64,000 nt of DNA from Tenggerimyces flavus. GTDB taxonomy: Bacteria > Actinomycetota > Actinomycetes > Propionibacteriales > Actinopolymorphaceae. The DNA is taken from the NCBI RefSeq assembly GCF_016907715.1, contig NZ_JAFBCM010000001.1, positions 6,200,001 through 6,264,000 on the forward strand. The letters are read 5' to 3'. Both the position numbers and the translations under genes were made by a program. Positions 9,491 to 17,942 of the stretch are shown one piece after another (position 1 is the first letter of the stretch; each line of letters starts with the position of its first letter). A model generated the notes under the pieces. The model was given only the letters and a program-made list of their open reading frames with translations, ran no database searches and was not told where the DNA came from.

Positions 9491-10988
9491 GAGGCCGATT
9501 GTCCTCCATGCCCTCGGGCTTGCCCTCGTCGGCCGGGAAGCGCGGCGAGACCGGAGCCGTGCCGGCCCCGATCTCGCGCAGCAGAGCGAGGATCCGCCGG
9601 GCGTCCTCGACGGCGTCGCCGGTCGCGCCGGGGAGCGGTTGGGGGTTGGTGGAGAAGTCCTTGGCGATGGTGGCCGCCGTGCGCACCGGGTCCAACGATC
9701 CCGGGGGTTGCTCCGGCGGATCGGCGTACCACGCCTGGTAGGCGTAGTCGGCGGCGTGCCAGTCCGCGTGCATCCACCGGTGTCCGCGCGCTTCTCGCCT
9801 CGTCGGGAGCTCGCCGTCGCGGTGCACGAGTCGCAGGACCGCGTTCCTGGTGGATCGCGGTCCCCAGACGGCGATCCCCGCGCTGGTGGTGCGAAGGCCG
9901 AGCCCGCCCGTTGCCACTGACTGGCGCAGCTCGCGTCGCAGCTCCCCACCCTCGCGGCTGAGCAGTCGCCGTGCGGCGAGCCAGACCGTACGTGGCTTCC
10001 AGAGCGCGGCCGTCGCCGCGGCCACCCGGAAGCCCTGGGAGACCGGTGCGACGCGGACCACGTCGAGCTCGGCCATCGTCGCGTCCAGCTTGGCGAGGAC
10101 GGCCTGGTACGAGGTCGGGCCGGTCTCGGCGTCGGGATCGGCCGCCACGTCCAGGCCGACCGTGCCGTCCGACACCTTCAGTAGCACGAACCTGCGCGGC
10201 AGGCCGACGTCGTCGATCGTCGGAACGAGGATCACCCAGCTCGGGTCCTCGAGCACCGGTCGCACCAGGTCCGCGGCCAGGTTGTGCATACGGCGGGCGT
10301 ACGCGTTCGCGTCCGTCGGCATCAGAGCCGACGGCAGCGGGTTCGCCGGGTGCGGGAACAGCGCGCGCGGGGAGATGGGCGCGGTCTGGTCGACGACGTC
10401 GCGGAGGGCCTGGATGATCAGCCTGGCGTCAGCCACTGGATCGCCGGTGCCACCTGGGAGCGGCTGTGGCTGGGGCGCGTAGCGCTGCGGCAGCTGAACG
10501 GTCCGGCCCTCGAGGTACTCCTCGAACCTCCGGCTCAGCACGCGGTAGCCGGGGATCGGCCGGTCCTTCGCTCGCGGCTGCGGAACGGGACCGGACAGGA
10601 ACGAGGGTTCACCGTGCCAGCCGGCGAAGACCGCTCCGGCGGACACCCAGCGCACCTCGTCGAACCGGTAGACGTCGCGCTGCGGCGAGAGCCGGACGAG
10701 ATCCTCCACCACGTCCTTGCCGGTCGGTCCGTCCCAGGCGAGGACCGCGGAAGCGCGTCCGAGCACGGGATCCAGGGCCACCAGCACGTCGTCGACCGCT
10801 GACGGATCCACCGTCAGATCGAGGACGACTGCGCCGTCGACGGCCCGTACGAGCACGACGCGGTCTGGCGAGGCCACGCATACCAGCGCACCTCGGCGAC
10901 GGAGCGTCTCCCCTGCTTGGACAGCGGCGACATCGTGCAGGAACTTCGCCATCCTGGTCGCGACGAACTCAGGGTCGATGTGCGGCAT
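9483..10988 (-). CDS. Uncharacterised protein with internal duplication, coupled to era
   Basis: 501 residues from ATG at 10988 (ATG at 11003 is an alternative; neither has a clear Shine-Dalgarno). No signal peptide or membrane segment, one cysteine. A module of about 35 residues occurs twice: PQPLPGGTGDPVADARLIIQ (about 195-215) and PQPLPGATGDAVEDARRILA (about 460-480), each followed by a TAPxSPR end. Between them lies an Arg-rich domain with RTVWLAARRLLSREGGELRR. I do not recognise the family. It ends 8 bases inside era and follows the deaminase-like gene. Confidence 0.7.
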   Translation of the reverse strand: MPHIDPEFVATRMAKFLHDVAAVQAGETLRRRGALVCVASPDRVVLVRAVDGAVVLDLTVDPSAVDDVLVALDPVLGRASAVLAWDGPTGKDVVEDLVRLSPQRDVYRFDEVRWVSAGAVFAGWHGEPSFLSGPVPQPRAKDRPIPGYRVLSRRFEEYLEGRTVQLPQRYAPQPQPLPGGTGDPVADARLIIQALRDVVDQTAPISPRALFPHPANPLPSALMPTDANAYARRMHNLAADLVRPVLEDPSWVILVPTIDDVGLPRRFVLLKVSDGTVGLDVAADPDAETGPTSYQAVLAKLDATMAELDVVRVAPVSQGFRVAAATAALWKPRTVWLAARRLLSREGGELRRELRQSVATGGLGLRTTSAGIAVWGPRSTRNAVLRLVHRDGELPTRREARGHRWMHADWHAADYAYQAWYADPPEQPPGSLDPVRTAATIAKDFSTNPQPLPGATGDAVEDARRILALLREIGAGTAPVSPRFPADEGKPEGMEDNRPRE

Positions 10989-11025
10989 ACCCGAAGGAGG
11001 CATACCTGTACGACGAAGGGCAGCC

Positions 11026-11376
11026 TCAGGCGCGTTCCACCCGGCGGACCTCGCCGTCGAAACCGGCGACGAAGATCGGCGTCTCCGCGCCGCCGAGGTC
11101 GGTGACCGCGGCACGGTCGTCCTCGTCGAGGATCTCCGACTCGGTGACGATCGCCGCGGCCTCGAGACCGTCGACGCCGCTCGACACCGCCATCGCGACC
11201 GCGAGTTGGAGCGCGGACAACTCCAGCGAGGGCAGCGCGACGGTGGCCGCGGTGTACGTACGCCCCGTCGTGTCGCGTACCGCCGCCCCCTCGTCTGCCC
11301 CGGTCCGCGCGCGCGTCGAACGGGCGAGCGTCACGATCTTCGCGTCCTCGGGATCCAGCGGTTTCTCATCAGCCAC
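11026..11376 (-). CDS. Cytidine-deaminase-fold protein lacking the zinc site
   Basis: 116 residues. The core (ALPSLELSALQLAVAMAVSSG, then AAAIVTESEILDEDDRAAVTDLGGAETPIFVAGFDG) aligns by pattern with small proteins annotated as cytidine deaminase next to era in actinobacteria. True deaminases bind zinc through one Cys/His and two Cys and carry a catalytic Glu; this protein has no cysteine and no histidine, so it cannot be a standard deaminase. Its role is unknown. Probably cotranscribed with the era group (38-base gap to the next gene). Confidence 0.75.
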   Translation of the reverse strand: MADEKPLDPEDAKIVTLARSTRARTGADEGAAVRDTTGRTYTAATVALPSLELSALQLAVAMAVSSGVDGLEAAAIVTESEILDEDDRAAVTDLGGAETPIFVAGFDGEVRRVERA

Positions 11377-11385
11377 CGGAGCATC

Positions 11386-11440
11386 CTAGGTCGTTGGGCG
11401 GTCCCGTATCCGCAGCTCCGCGAGATAACCCGCGACGCGA
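11386..11440 (-). pseudogene. Fragment duplicating the 3' end of the neighbouring methyltransferase gene
   Basis: From the CTAG at 11386 for about 50 bases this matches 11853-11903 with about five differences and, read on the minus strand, ends AGYLAELRIRDRPTT-stop against AGYLAELRMRDRSTT-stop in the methyltransferase. Upstream of this the frames no longer resemble each other. Best read as a remnant of a second gene copy or a rearrangement scar. The rest of the gap (11441-11596) shows nothing recognisable. Confidence 0.65.
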
Positions 11441-11596
11441 TGGCGCGCGGCGCCCGCGCCGCCGTATGGGGGTGGTGCAGGAGGAACTCGATGGTTATCT
11501 GGGCGACGAGCCGCACCGCGGCCAGATGGCCGCTGCTGACTTCTGGGGGTGTGTCGCGCGTCAGGCGATCTTTGGCCGACCCGGTCTAGCCTTGGC

Positions 11597-11856
11597 CTAG
11601 CCTCGATCCTTCGTCCAGCGGTGGGTTCGACCGGTCCGCCCCCGCCCCCGGGCCGCTGATCATGTAAACATGATCAGCGGCCGCTTTACGTGGGGTGGAC
11701 GCCAGGTAAAGGGGCCACTGGCCGGGTAAGGCGACCACGACGCTGCACCTACGGAGTGCCTCGAGACGTCGCCATCCCAAGGTTCCCCAGCAGGACAGGC
11801 ACTTCCGTCTTTCCCGGGCCAAAGTCGCCCACCAACACCTGAAATCTCGAGCCTAG
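11597..11856. repeat. CTAG-bounded dispersed repeat, copy B (260 bp, inverted relative to A)
   Basis: Begins CTAGCCTCGATCCTTCGTCC (11597-11616) and ends CTCGAGCCTAG (11846-11856). The palindrome core is at 11653-11680, with stem flank CCGC/GCGG in place of the GGCAAA/TTTGCC type. The terminal CTAG contains the complement of the TAG stop codon of the methyltransferase (11853-11855). Confidence 0.9.
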
Positions 11857-12593
11857 GTCGTCGAGCGGTCCCGCATCCGCAGCTCCGCGAGATAGCCCGC
11901 GCCGTCCTCCTCAACGTGCGCCAGCTGCCACGGCGACTCCGCGACGAGCTCGCCGAGCTCGGCCGGCGAACAGAGCAGATAGTCGAACCAGGCGTCGGCC
12001 AAACGCCGGTACCGAACACGGAGCCGCAGCTGCCCGGCAAGCCGGCCGGCGTCCTTGTTGCACTGCTGGTAGGCGGCGTGATCGGCGTCCGGCGAGCCCG
12101 ACGGATCGAGGTTGGCGCCGAGGATCCGCGCGCCCGGCGCGGCCGACGCGGCGAGGCCGGCGAGCAACCGCGGCGCTGCCTCGCGGGAGCCGAGCAGCCC
12201 GAGGTTGTTGCCCAGCAGGAGGAACGTGTCGAACCGTTCGCCCAGCTTCGCCACGTCCTCGATGCCCGCCTCGCGCACGTCCCGCACGCCTTGGGCACGC
12301 GCCACCGCGCACGCGCCCGGCGACGGGTCGAGCGCGACGACGTCCACTCCGCGCTTCTGCAGGTGGAGCGCGTGCCGCCCCGCGCCGGAACCGAGGTCGA
12401 GCACCCGACCCGAAGCGCGTTCGCAGGCCGTTCGCTCGAGGGCAGGCCACTCGTCGACCGCGGTGAAGTAGCCGGCCGCGGCATGCGGGGTGACCAGCCC
12501 GTCGTCGCGTTCGATCACCCCGGTCGCGGCGCGATCCTGCAACCCAGCCTGCAGCAACGCGCCGAACGCGTCGCCGGTCTCGGGTCCGTCCAT
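11853..12593 (-). CDS. Class I SAM-dependent methyltransferase
   Basis: 246 residues. Motif I VLDLGSGAGRHALHL (about 64-78) binds S-adenosylmethionine, followed by the acidic motif VVALDPSPG and the motif IV-like FDTFLLLGNNLGLLG. Substrate unknown. The gene, with the SDR and VOC genes, sits between two CTAG-ended repeats inside what is normally a continuous era/CorC cluster. Its stop codon is formed by the repeat end. Confidence 0.85.
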   Translation of the reverse strand: MDGPETGDAFGALLQAGLQDRAATGVIERDDGLVTPHAAAGYFTAVDEWPALERTACERASGRVLDLGSGAGRHALHLQKRGVDVVALDPSPGACAVARAQGVRDVREAGIEDVAKLGERFDTFLLLGNNLGLLGSREAAPRLLAGLAASAAPGARILGANLDPSGSPDADHAAYQQCNKDAGRLAGQLRLRVRYRRLADAWFDYLLCSPAELGELVAESPWQLAHVEEDGAGYLAELRMRDRSTT

Positions 12594-12664
12594 CCGACGG
12601 AGACTACCGACCAGAACAGGACGAAGCCGACCGGATTGCGGCCTGCGTTCGCTAGAGAGAAGCC

Positions 12665-13435
12665 ATGACTGGACGCGTAGCAGGCAAGGTCGTACTCGTC
12701 ACCGGCGGTGCGGGCGGCATCGGGGAGGCGACCGCGCGGCTGTTCTGGGAGGAAGGCGCGTCGGTCGCTCTCGTCGACGTGGATCAAGCGGCTGCCGAGC
12801 AGGCAGCCGCCGGGATCGGTACCGAACGGGTCCTTGCCCTCGGCGCGGCCCTGGACGAGGAGGCGGAGGCGCGACGGGTCGTCGAGGCGACCGTCGAACG
12901 GTTCGGCCGGCTCGACGTGCTCGCGAACGTCGCCGGCGTCCGCGTGTACGGGCCGATCACCGAAGCCGACGGCGACAGCTGGGATCGCATCCTGCGCGGC
13001 AACCTGCTGCAGCTCGCGCACTGCTCGAAGTACGCCGTGCCGGAGATGGCGAAGAACGGCGGCGGCAACATCGTGAACGTGTCGTCGGCGAATGCGATCC
13101 GCGGCCGCGGCGGGATGCCGCAGTACGACGCGACGAAGGCCGGAGTGCTCGCGCTCACCCGTTCGATGGCGCACGACCACGCGGCGGACAACGTACGGGT
13201 GAACGCGGTCTGCCCGGGGCCGACGCTCACCGAGTTCCACGTCCGGCGACGGGTCGAGGCGACGGGTGAGTCAGCGGAGCAGGCCCGCGCGTTCCTCGCC
13301 GCGCAGACGCCCACGCTGTTGGGACGGCAGGCCGATCCGCGCGAGATCGCGTACTCGATCCTGTTTCTCGGAGGTGACGAGTCCTCGTACATCACCGGTG
13401 CGACACTCATGGTCGACGGCGGACTGACAGCCTGA
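12665..13435 (+). CDS. Short-chain dehydrogenase/reductase
   Basis: 256 residues, classical SDR. Cofactor loop TGGAGGIG (13-20); Asp38 in the VDVD turn favours NAD(H); active-site Ser140, Tyr154 and Lys158 (YDATK) are all present; the C-terminus ends TGATLMVDGGLTA as in many FabG-like enzymes. Oxidises or reduces an alcohol/ketone of unknown identity. Divergent from the methyltransferase; the VOC gene follows after 7 bases, probably in one operon. Confidence 0.9.
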   Translation: MTGRVAGKVVLVTGGAGGIGEATARLFWEEGASVALVDVDQAAAEQAAAGIGTERVLALGAALDEEAEARRVVEATVERFGRLDVLANVAGVRVYGPITEADGDSWDRILRGNLLQLAHCSKYAVPEMAKNGGGNIVNVSSANAIRGRGGMPQYDATKAGVLALTRSMAHDHAADNVRVNAVCPGPTLTEFHVRRRVEATGESAEQARAFLAAQTPTLLGRQADPREIAYSILFLGGDESSYITGATLMVDGGLTA

Positions 13436-13442
13436 GTAGGCG

Positions 13443-13826
13443 GTGTCGCGGATGGCCCTAGGCGCATTGGCCCAGCTCCACATCAGCGTGACGGACCTGC
13501 CGCGCGCGATCGCGTTCTACCGGGACGTGCTGCGGATCCCGTTCCTGTTCGAGGTGGAGGGCCAACCGATGGCGTTCTTCCAGAGCGGCGACGTCCGGCT
13601 CTACCTCGGGCGGCCGGAGCGGGCGGAGTTCACCAGCCGCGTGGTGGCGTACTTCCGCGTCGAGGACATCGAGGCTGAGCACGAGCGGCTGGTCGGCCTC
13701 GGCGTCTCGTTCGGCGACGGCGGACCGCACGTGGTGCATCGCGACGGCGTGAACGAGCTGTGGATGACCGGCTTCCAGGACCCGGACGGCAACCACCTGG
13801 TGCTGATGGCCGAGCGAACGACCTAG
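13443..13826 (+). CDS. VOC (glyoxalase/dioxygenase-like) protein
   Basis: 127 residues (GTG at 13443; ATG at 13452 is possible). Two beta-alpha-beta-beta-beta halves of the vicinal oxygen chelate fold: LAQLHISVTDLPRAIAFYRD at the start and the PDGNHLVLMA strand at the end. His14 and Glu/Gln positions compatible with metal binding are present. It likely acts on the same substrate class as the SDR, for example as isomerase, lyase or dioxygenase (inference). Its TAG stop lies in the CTAG that opens the next repeat copy. Confidence 0.85.
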   Translation: MSRMALGALAQLHISVTDLPRAIAFYRDVLRIPFLFEVEGQPMAFFQSGDVRLYLGRPERAEFTSRVVAYFRVEDIEAEHERLVGLGVSFGDGGPHVVHRDGVNELWMTGFQDPDGNHLVLMAERTT

Positions 13827-13921
13827 CGCCTGCGACGGCAAATGATCATGTTTACATGATCATTTGCCGCTCTACGTGGAGTGCACCCCGCGTAAGGCAC
13901 CCACAGGCCAGGTAAAGCTAG
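13823..13921. repeat. CTAG-bounded dispersed repeat, copy E (99 bp, short form)
   Basis: Runs from CTAG at 13823 to CTAG at 13918-13921 and consists mostly of the palindrome (13836-13869, 15-bp arms with central TTTA) plus the GCTCTACGTGGAGTGCACCC flank shared with other copies. Both terminal CTAGs provide stop codons: TAG of the VOC gene (13824-13826, plus) and TAG of the CorC gene (13918-13920, minus). Confidence 0.9.
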
Positions 13922-15234
13922 CCGCCGTTGCCGTTCGAGGAGGCGGTGTCGTCGCCGTCCTCCTTGGGCGGCTCGGCGCGGGTCACGAGCACGGTCGGGA
14001 TGCGGTTGCGGCGCCCCACCGGGCCTTCGGCCAGCAGGTGCAGGCCCTCCACCGTCACCTCCGCGCCCGGTATCGGCACGCGGTCCAGGTGCTTGGCCAT
14101 CAGGCCGCCGACCGAGTCGACGTCCTCGTCGTCCAACTCCAGGTCGAACAGCTCGCCGAGCTCGTGGATCGGCAGCCGCGAGCTCACCCGTACGACGTCT
14201 GGGCCGAGCCGTTCGACGGCCTGCTCGATCGCGTCGTACTCGTCGGTGATCTCGCCGACGATCTCCTCGAGGATGTCCTCGATCGTCACCAGCCCGGCCG
14301 TGCCGCCGTACTCGTCCAGCACGATCGCTAGGTGCGTCCGCTGCTGCTGCATCTCGCGCAGCAGCTCGTCGACCGGCTTGGAGTCCGGCACGAACGCCGG
14401 CGGGCGCATGACCTGCTCGACGCGTTCGGTCATCTCGGCCTGGCGGTTGTCGTAGACCCGTCGCGTCACGTCCTTGAGGTACGCGATGCCGACGATGTCG
14501 TCGAGTCCCTCCCCCGTCACCGGGATGCGCGAGAAGCCCGACCGCAGCGCCAGGGACATCAGCTGGCGCAGCTTCTTGTGCCGCTCGATCACCACGATGT
14601 CCGTACGCGGCACCATCACCTCGCGCACGATCGTGTCGCCGAGCTCGAAGACCGAGTGGATCATCTGCCGTTCGCCGGACTCGATCACCGACGACGCCTC
14701 GGCGATGTCGACCAGCTCGCGCAACTCGGCCTCGGTCGCGAACGGGCCTTCGCGGAAGCCCTTGCCGGGCGTCAACGCGTTGCCGACGAGGATCAGAAGC
14801 TTCGGCAGCGGTCCGAGCACGCGGGTCAGCGCGAGCAGCATGCCGGCGGTCAGCAGGGCAACGGTGTTGGGGTGCTGGCGGCCCAGCGTGCGCGGCGCGA
14901 CGCCGACCACGACGTACGACACCACGACCATGATCCCCGCGGTCACGAGCACGTCTGCCCACGTCGCGGAGAACGCCCCGAACACCACCTCCGCCACGAG
15001 CACCGCCGCGGTCAGCTCGCACGCGAGGCGCAACAGCAGCGCGGTGTTGAGGTACGGCGCACGGTCATCGACCAGCCGCCGCAACCGGGCGGCGCCGCGC
15101 CGACCGCGGGCGACCAGGCCGTCCGCGCGCGACTTGGAGAACGACGACAGCGCGGCCTCTGCGGCGGCCAGGATCCCGGCGATCACCACGAGAACCGCGG
15201 CCAGGATCAGGAGGGGAACATCCCCCGAGGTCAC
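13918..15234 (-). CDS. CNNM/CorC-type CBS-domain membrane protein
   Basis: 438 residues from GTG at 15234, which overlaps the ybeY stop as GTGA. N-terminal DUF21-like membrane domain with hydrophobic segments at about 5-25, 85-105 and 125-145, then a CBS pair (about 195-310, [13 protein letters not shown] and [28 protein letters not shown]) and a C-terminal CorC/HlyC domain ([24 protein letters not shown]). Family members export or sense Mg2+/Co2+. Standard partner of ybeY and phoH in actinobacteria. Confidence 0.92.
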   Translation of the reverse strand: MTSGDVPLLILAAVLVVIAGILAAAEAALSSFSKSRADGLVARGRRGAARLRRLVDDRAPYLNTALLLRLACELTAAVLVAEVVFGAFSATWADVLVTAGIMVVVSYVVVGVAPRTLGRQHPNTVALLTAGMLLALTRVLGPLPKLLILVGNALTPGKGFREGPFATEAELRELVDIAEASSVIESGERQMIHSVFELGDTIVREVMVPRTDIVVIERHKKLRQLMSLALRSGFSRIPVTGEGLDDIVGIAYLKDVTRRVYDNRQAEMTERVEQVMRPPAFVPDSKPVDELLREMQQQRTHLAIVLDEYGGTAGLVTIEDILEEIVGEITDEYDAIEQAVERLGPDVVRVSSRLPIHELGELFDLELDDEDVDSVGGLMAKHLDRVPIPGAEVTVEGLHLLAEGPVGRRNRIPTVLVTRAEPPKEDGDDTASSNGNGG

Positions 15235-15698
15235 CGCGATCCCCCCTCCCGCAGCGGCTGCCACGCCGCCAGCAGGCGCGCCTGCACCCCGAACATCTCC
15301 TGATGCTCTTCGGGGTCGCCGTGGTCGTAGCCGAGCAGGTGCAGGATCCCGTGCACGGTCAACAGGTGCAGCTCGTCCTCGGTGGAGTGCCCGGCCTCCT
15401 TGGCCTGCCGTTCGGCGACGACCGGGCAGAGAACGACGTCACCGAGCAGGCCTTGCGGCGGCTCCTCGCCCTCGCGTCCGGGGCGCAGCTCGTCCATCGG
15501 GAACGCGAGAACGTCGGTGGGGCCGGGCTCGTCCATCCAGCGCAGATGGTGCTCGGCCATCGTGGGCTCGTCGACGAGGAGGACGGACAGCTCGGCCTGC
15601 GGGTGCAGCCTCATGTGGTCGAGGACGAACCGCGCGAGCCTCGACAGTTCCCGTTCGTCGACCTCGACGCCGGACTCGTTGGCTATATCGATGCTCAT
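15231..15698 (-). CDS. ybeY: Endoribonuclease YbeY
   Basis: 155 residues. The zinc-binding signature [11 protein letters not shown] (about 115-125) is intact, as is the DVLAFPMDE strand. YbeY matures the 3' end of 16S rRNA and takes part in ribosome quality control in the cytosol. It follows phoH by 42 bases and overlaps corC by 4, forming the usual phoH-ybeY-corC operon. Confidence 0.95.
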   Translation of the reverse strand: MSIDIANESGVEVDERELSRLARFVLDHMRLHPQAELSVLLVDEPTMAEHHLRWMDEPGPTDVLAFPMDELRPGREGEEPPQGLLGDVVLCPVVAERQAKEAGHSTEDELHLLTVHGILHLLGYDHGDPEEHQEMFGVQARLLAAWQPLREGGSR

Positions 15699-15740
15699 GG
15701 GTGTGCGAAAGGCTAGTGCACGCGTTCTCGTACCGCGTGC

Positions 15741-17846
15741 TCAGGAGCGCTGCGGCGGGCGCGTCGGCCGGTTGGCCCCGGCACCGTTCGCCGTGTTGGC
15801 CCGCTCCGCCTCGTAGTGGTCGTACGCGGCGACGATCTTCCCGACGAGCTTGTGCCGAACGACGTCCTGCGCGTGCAGCTGGGTGAAGTGCACGTCCTCG
15901 ATCTCGCCGAGAATCCCCTGCACCACCTTGAGTCCGGACGACGTGCCGTCGGGCAGGTCGATCTGCGTCACGTCACCAGTGACGACCATCTTCGACCCGA
16001 ACCCCAGCCGCGTCAGGAACATCTTCATCTGCTGCGGCGAGGTGTTCTGCGCCTCGTCGAGGATGATGAACGCGTCATTCAGCGTGTTGTGGGTCAGCAG
16101 GAAGTCCTCCGTCACGTAGAGCGAGTCGGCCGCGGCGACCTGGATGCACACGGCCTCCGCCTTCCCCGCCGGCTCGATGCTGTGCACGAAGCGCATGGGT
16201 CGACCACCACCGCTAGCGTTGTACTTCTCCAGCTTGCGGCGCAACCGGAACGGTTCGACCCCGGCCGGGAGCCGGACGTCGAGCACGAACGCGTCGTGGT
16301 TGTAGCCGATCTCACGGCCGCGTGCTCGCCCAGGCGTCCGCCCGGCCGCCGCCCGAGTCCGCGAGTACGCGACCCCGCCCAGCGAACGAACCAGGAACAA
16401 CACGTCGTCGCGGAGACGAGGCGACGTCGTCGTGTACTGGATGCGGCACGTGCGGTCCGTCTGAACGACCGGTCCACCATCAGAGTCGAGCAACCCCTGG
16501 AGGACACCGAGACGGACCTCGGAGGTGTTGTACAGGTAGCCATCCGGAACGAACTTCGTCTCCGACCGGGACCCATCGAGGCCGAGCTCACGCATGATCG
16601 CCGTGACCGGGTTGGCGATCGTGATGACCTGGCCCGGCTCGGCGACCCGGTTCAGGACGTAGTCCGGACCGCTCCTGTGGCGGACCTCGATACCTGGGAG
16701 GAGCTCACCGAGTGAGGCCACGAGCTCGGGGTCGTTGGTGGCGAAGCTCGGGGTCGTCGATCCGGTGAGGCACCCGTCGCCCAGAAGGAGGCCGAGCGCG
16801 TAGGCGTCCATGGGGACGTCCTGAGCTGGGAAGAACACCGGCTGGCTGAGGAGAGGAAGCTCGTAGCGGTGATAGTGAGCGGCGCGAAGATCACCGACCA
16901 TCTCGTTCGTCGTCAGCACTCGATGCGGCTTGCCGCGCCGGCGGTCGTCGCGCGTGTGGACGGCCCAGAGGTGGTCGCCGGTGGCGAGGGTGGAGGCACC
17001 GTCCTGGGTGGCGACGCGGAAGATGTCCTTCTCGCCTTGCGGGTACACGCCGAGGACGGGCGTCGGTTCGCCGTTCGAGCCGACCACGTAGTCGCCGACC
17101 TCGAGCTCACCGATCGGGCGGAAACCGTCCGGCGTGAGGACGTTGGTGTACACCGGCTGCGCCCGGCCACGCATGTATGCCAGGGGGGCGACTTCGATGG
17201 TGCCGGCGGTGAGCAGGCGGGGGATCGAGTCGGGGTCGACCATGTCGTGCAGGGCGTCGTACAGGGGCCGCAGGTAGGGGTCGATCTTCTCCGACAGCGT
17301 GCCGGGCAGGAAGCCGAGCGACTCCCCCGCCTCGACGGCCGGGCGGGTGAGGATGATCCGGTTGACCTGCTTGGCCTGCAGCGCCTGGACGGCCTTGGCC
17401 ATCGCGAGGTACGTCTTGCCCGTACCGGCCGGACCGATCGAGAAGATCACGGTGTGGTTGTCGATCGCGTCGACGTACTTCTTCTGACCCAGCGTCTTCG
17501 GCCGGATCGTCCGCCCGCGGTTGGACAGGATGTTCAGCGTCAGGACGTCGGCAGGCCGCTCGCCGTCGCGGGAACGCAGCATCGCGATGCTCCGCTCGAC
17601 CGCGTCCGCGGTGAGTCCCTGGCCGGAACGGACGACGGCGATCAGCTCGTCGAACAGCTGCTCGACCAGCTTGATCTCCTCGACGTTCTCGCCGGAGACG
17701 GTGATCTCGTTCCCGCGCGCATGGATCTGCGCGTCGAACGCCTTTTCCACCACTCGGAGGAGCTCGTCGCGCGGCCCGAGCAGGCTGACCATCGGGATGC
17801 TCGAGGGGACGGTGATCTTGGCGCCGGGTGTCGTGCTCTTCGCCAT
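15741..17846 (-). CDS. phoH: PhoH-family ATPase interrupted by an in-frame intein
   Basis: 701 residues as encoded. Residues 1-228 and 588-701 together form an ordinary 342-residue PhoH-like protein: Walker A GPAGTGKT (138-145), RPAVEAGESLGFLPG, and in the second part the Walker B-like FIILDEAQNT (593-602) and MVVTGDVTQIDLP. Residues 229-587 are an intein. The junction MRGR | TLNDAF is seamless against the family sequence, so the host protein needs splicing to place its DEAQ box beside the Walker A half. PhoH is a predicted RNA-linked ATPase, often grouped with ybeY. Confidence 0.93.
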   Translation of the reverse strand: MAKSTTPGAKITVPSSIPMVSLLGPRDELLRVVEKAFDAQIHARGNEITVSGENVEEIKLVEQLFDELIAVVRSGQGLTADAVERSIAMLRSRDGERPADVLTLNILSNRGRTIRPKTLGQKKYVDAIDNHTVIFSIGPAGTGKTYLAMAKAVQALQAKQVNRIILTRPAVEAGESLGFLPGTLSEKIDPYLRPLYDALHDMVDPDSIPRLLTAGTIEVAPLAYMRGRAQPVYTNVLTPDGFRPIGELEVGDYVVGSNGEPTPVLGVYPQGEKDIFRVATQDGASTLATGDHLWAVHTRDDRRRGKPHRVLTTNEMVGDLRAAHYHRYELPLLSQPVFFPAQDVPMDAYALGLLLGDGCLTGSTTPSFATNDPELVASLGELLPGIEVRHRSGPDYVLNRVAEPGQVITIANPVTAIMRELGLDGSRSETKFVPDGYLYNTSEVRLGVLQGLLDSDGGPVVQTDRTCRIQYTTTSPRLRDDVLFLVRSLGGVAYSRTRAAAGRTPGRARGREIGYNHDAFVLDVRLPAGVEPFRLRRKLEKYNASGGGRPMRFVHSIEPAGKAEAVCIQVAAADSLYVTEDFLLTHNTLNDAFIILDEAQNTSPQQMKMFLTRLGFGSKMVVTGDVTQIDLPDGTSSGLKVVQGILGEIEDVHFTQLHAQDVVRHKLVGKIVAAYDHYEAERANTANGAGANRPTRPPQRS
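16086..17162 (-). other. Intein (359 residues) with class 3 hallmarks and LAGLIDADG endonuclease domain
   Basis: Spans host residues 229-587 (AQPVYTN to LLTHN, +1 Thr588). Position 1 is Ala, so the usual N-terminal Cys/Ser nucleophile is absent. Block B TGDHLW has the TxxH motif plus Trp294; block F has Cys567 (AEAVCIQV); block G ends Thr585-His586-Asn587. Trp, Cys and Thr at these blocks are the WCT set that defines class 3 inteins, in which the block F Cys starts splicing. Two dodecapeptides, YALGLLLGDGCL (349-360) and LGVLQGLLDSDGG (446-458), keep both acidic residues, suggesting an active homing endonuclease. Confidence 0.9.
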
Positions 17847-17942
17847 GGGCAGCCTTGTCGGCCTACCTCCGAGGTTTCGTGGTGGAGTGAACGACGTTCA
17901 TCGTATCCGCCGTCAGCAGAAACGGAGGGATGGATTTACTCG

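Noticed and set aside
11394-11600. Plus-strand 68-codon frame between the deaminase-like gene and repeat B
   Set aside because: It is the complement of the duplicated methyltransferase end plus unrelated DNA, with no coding signature.
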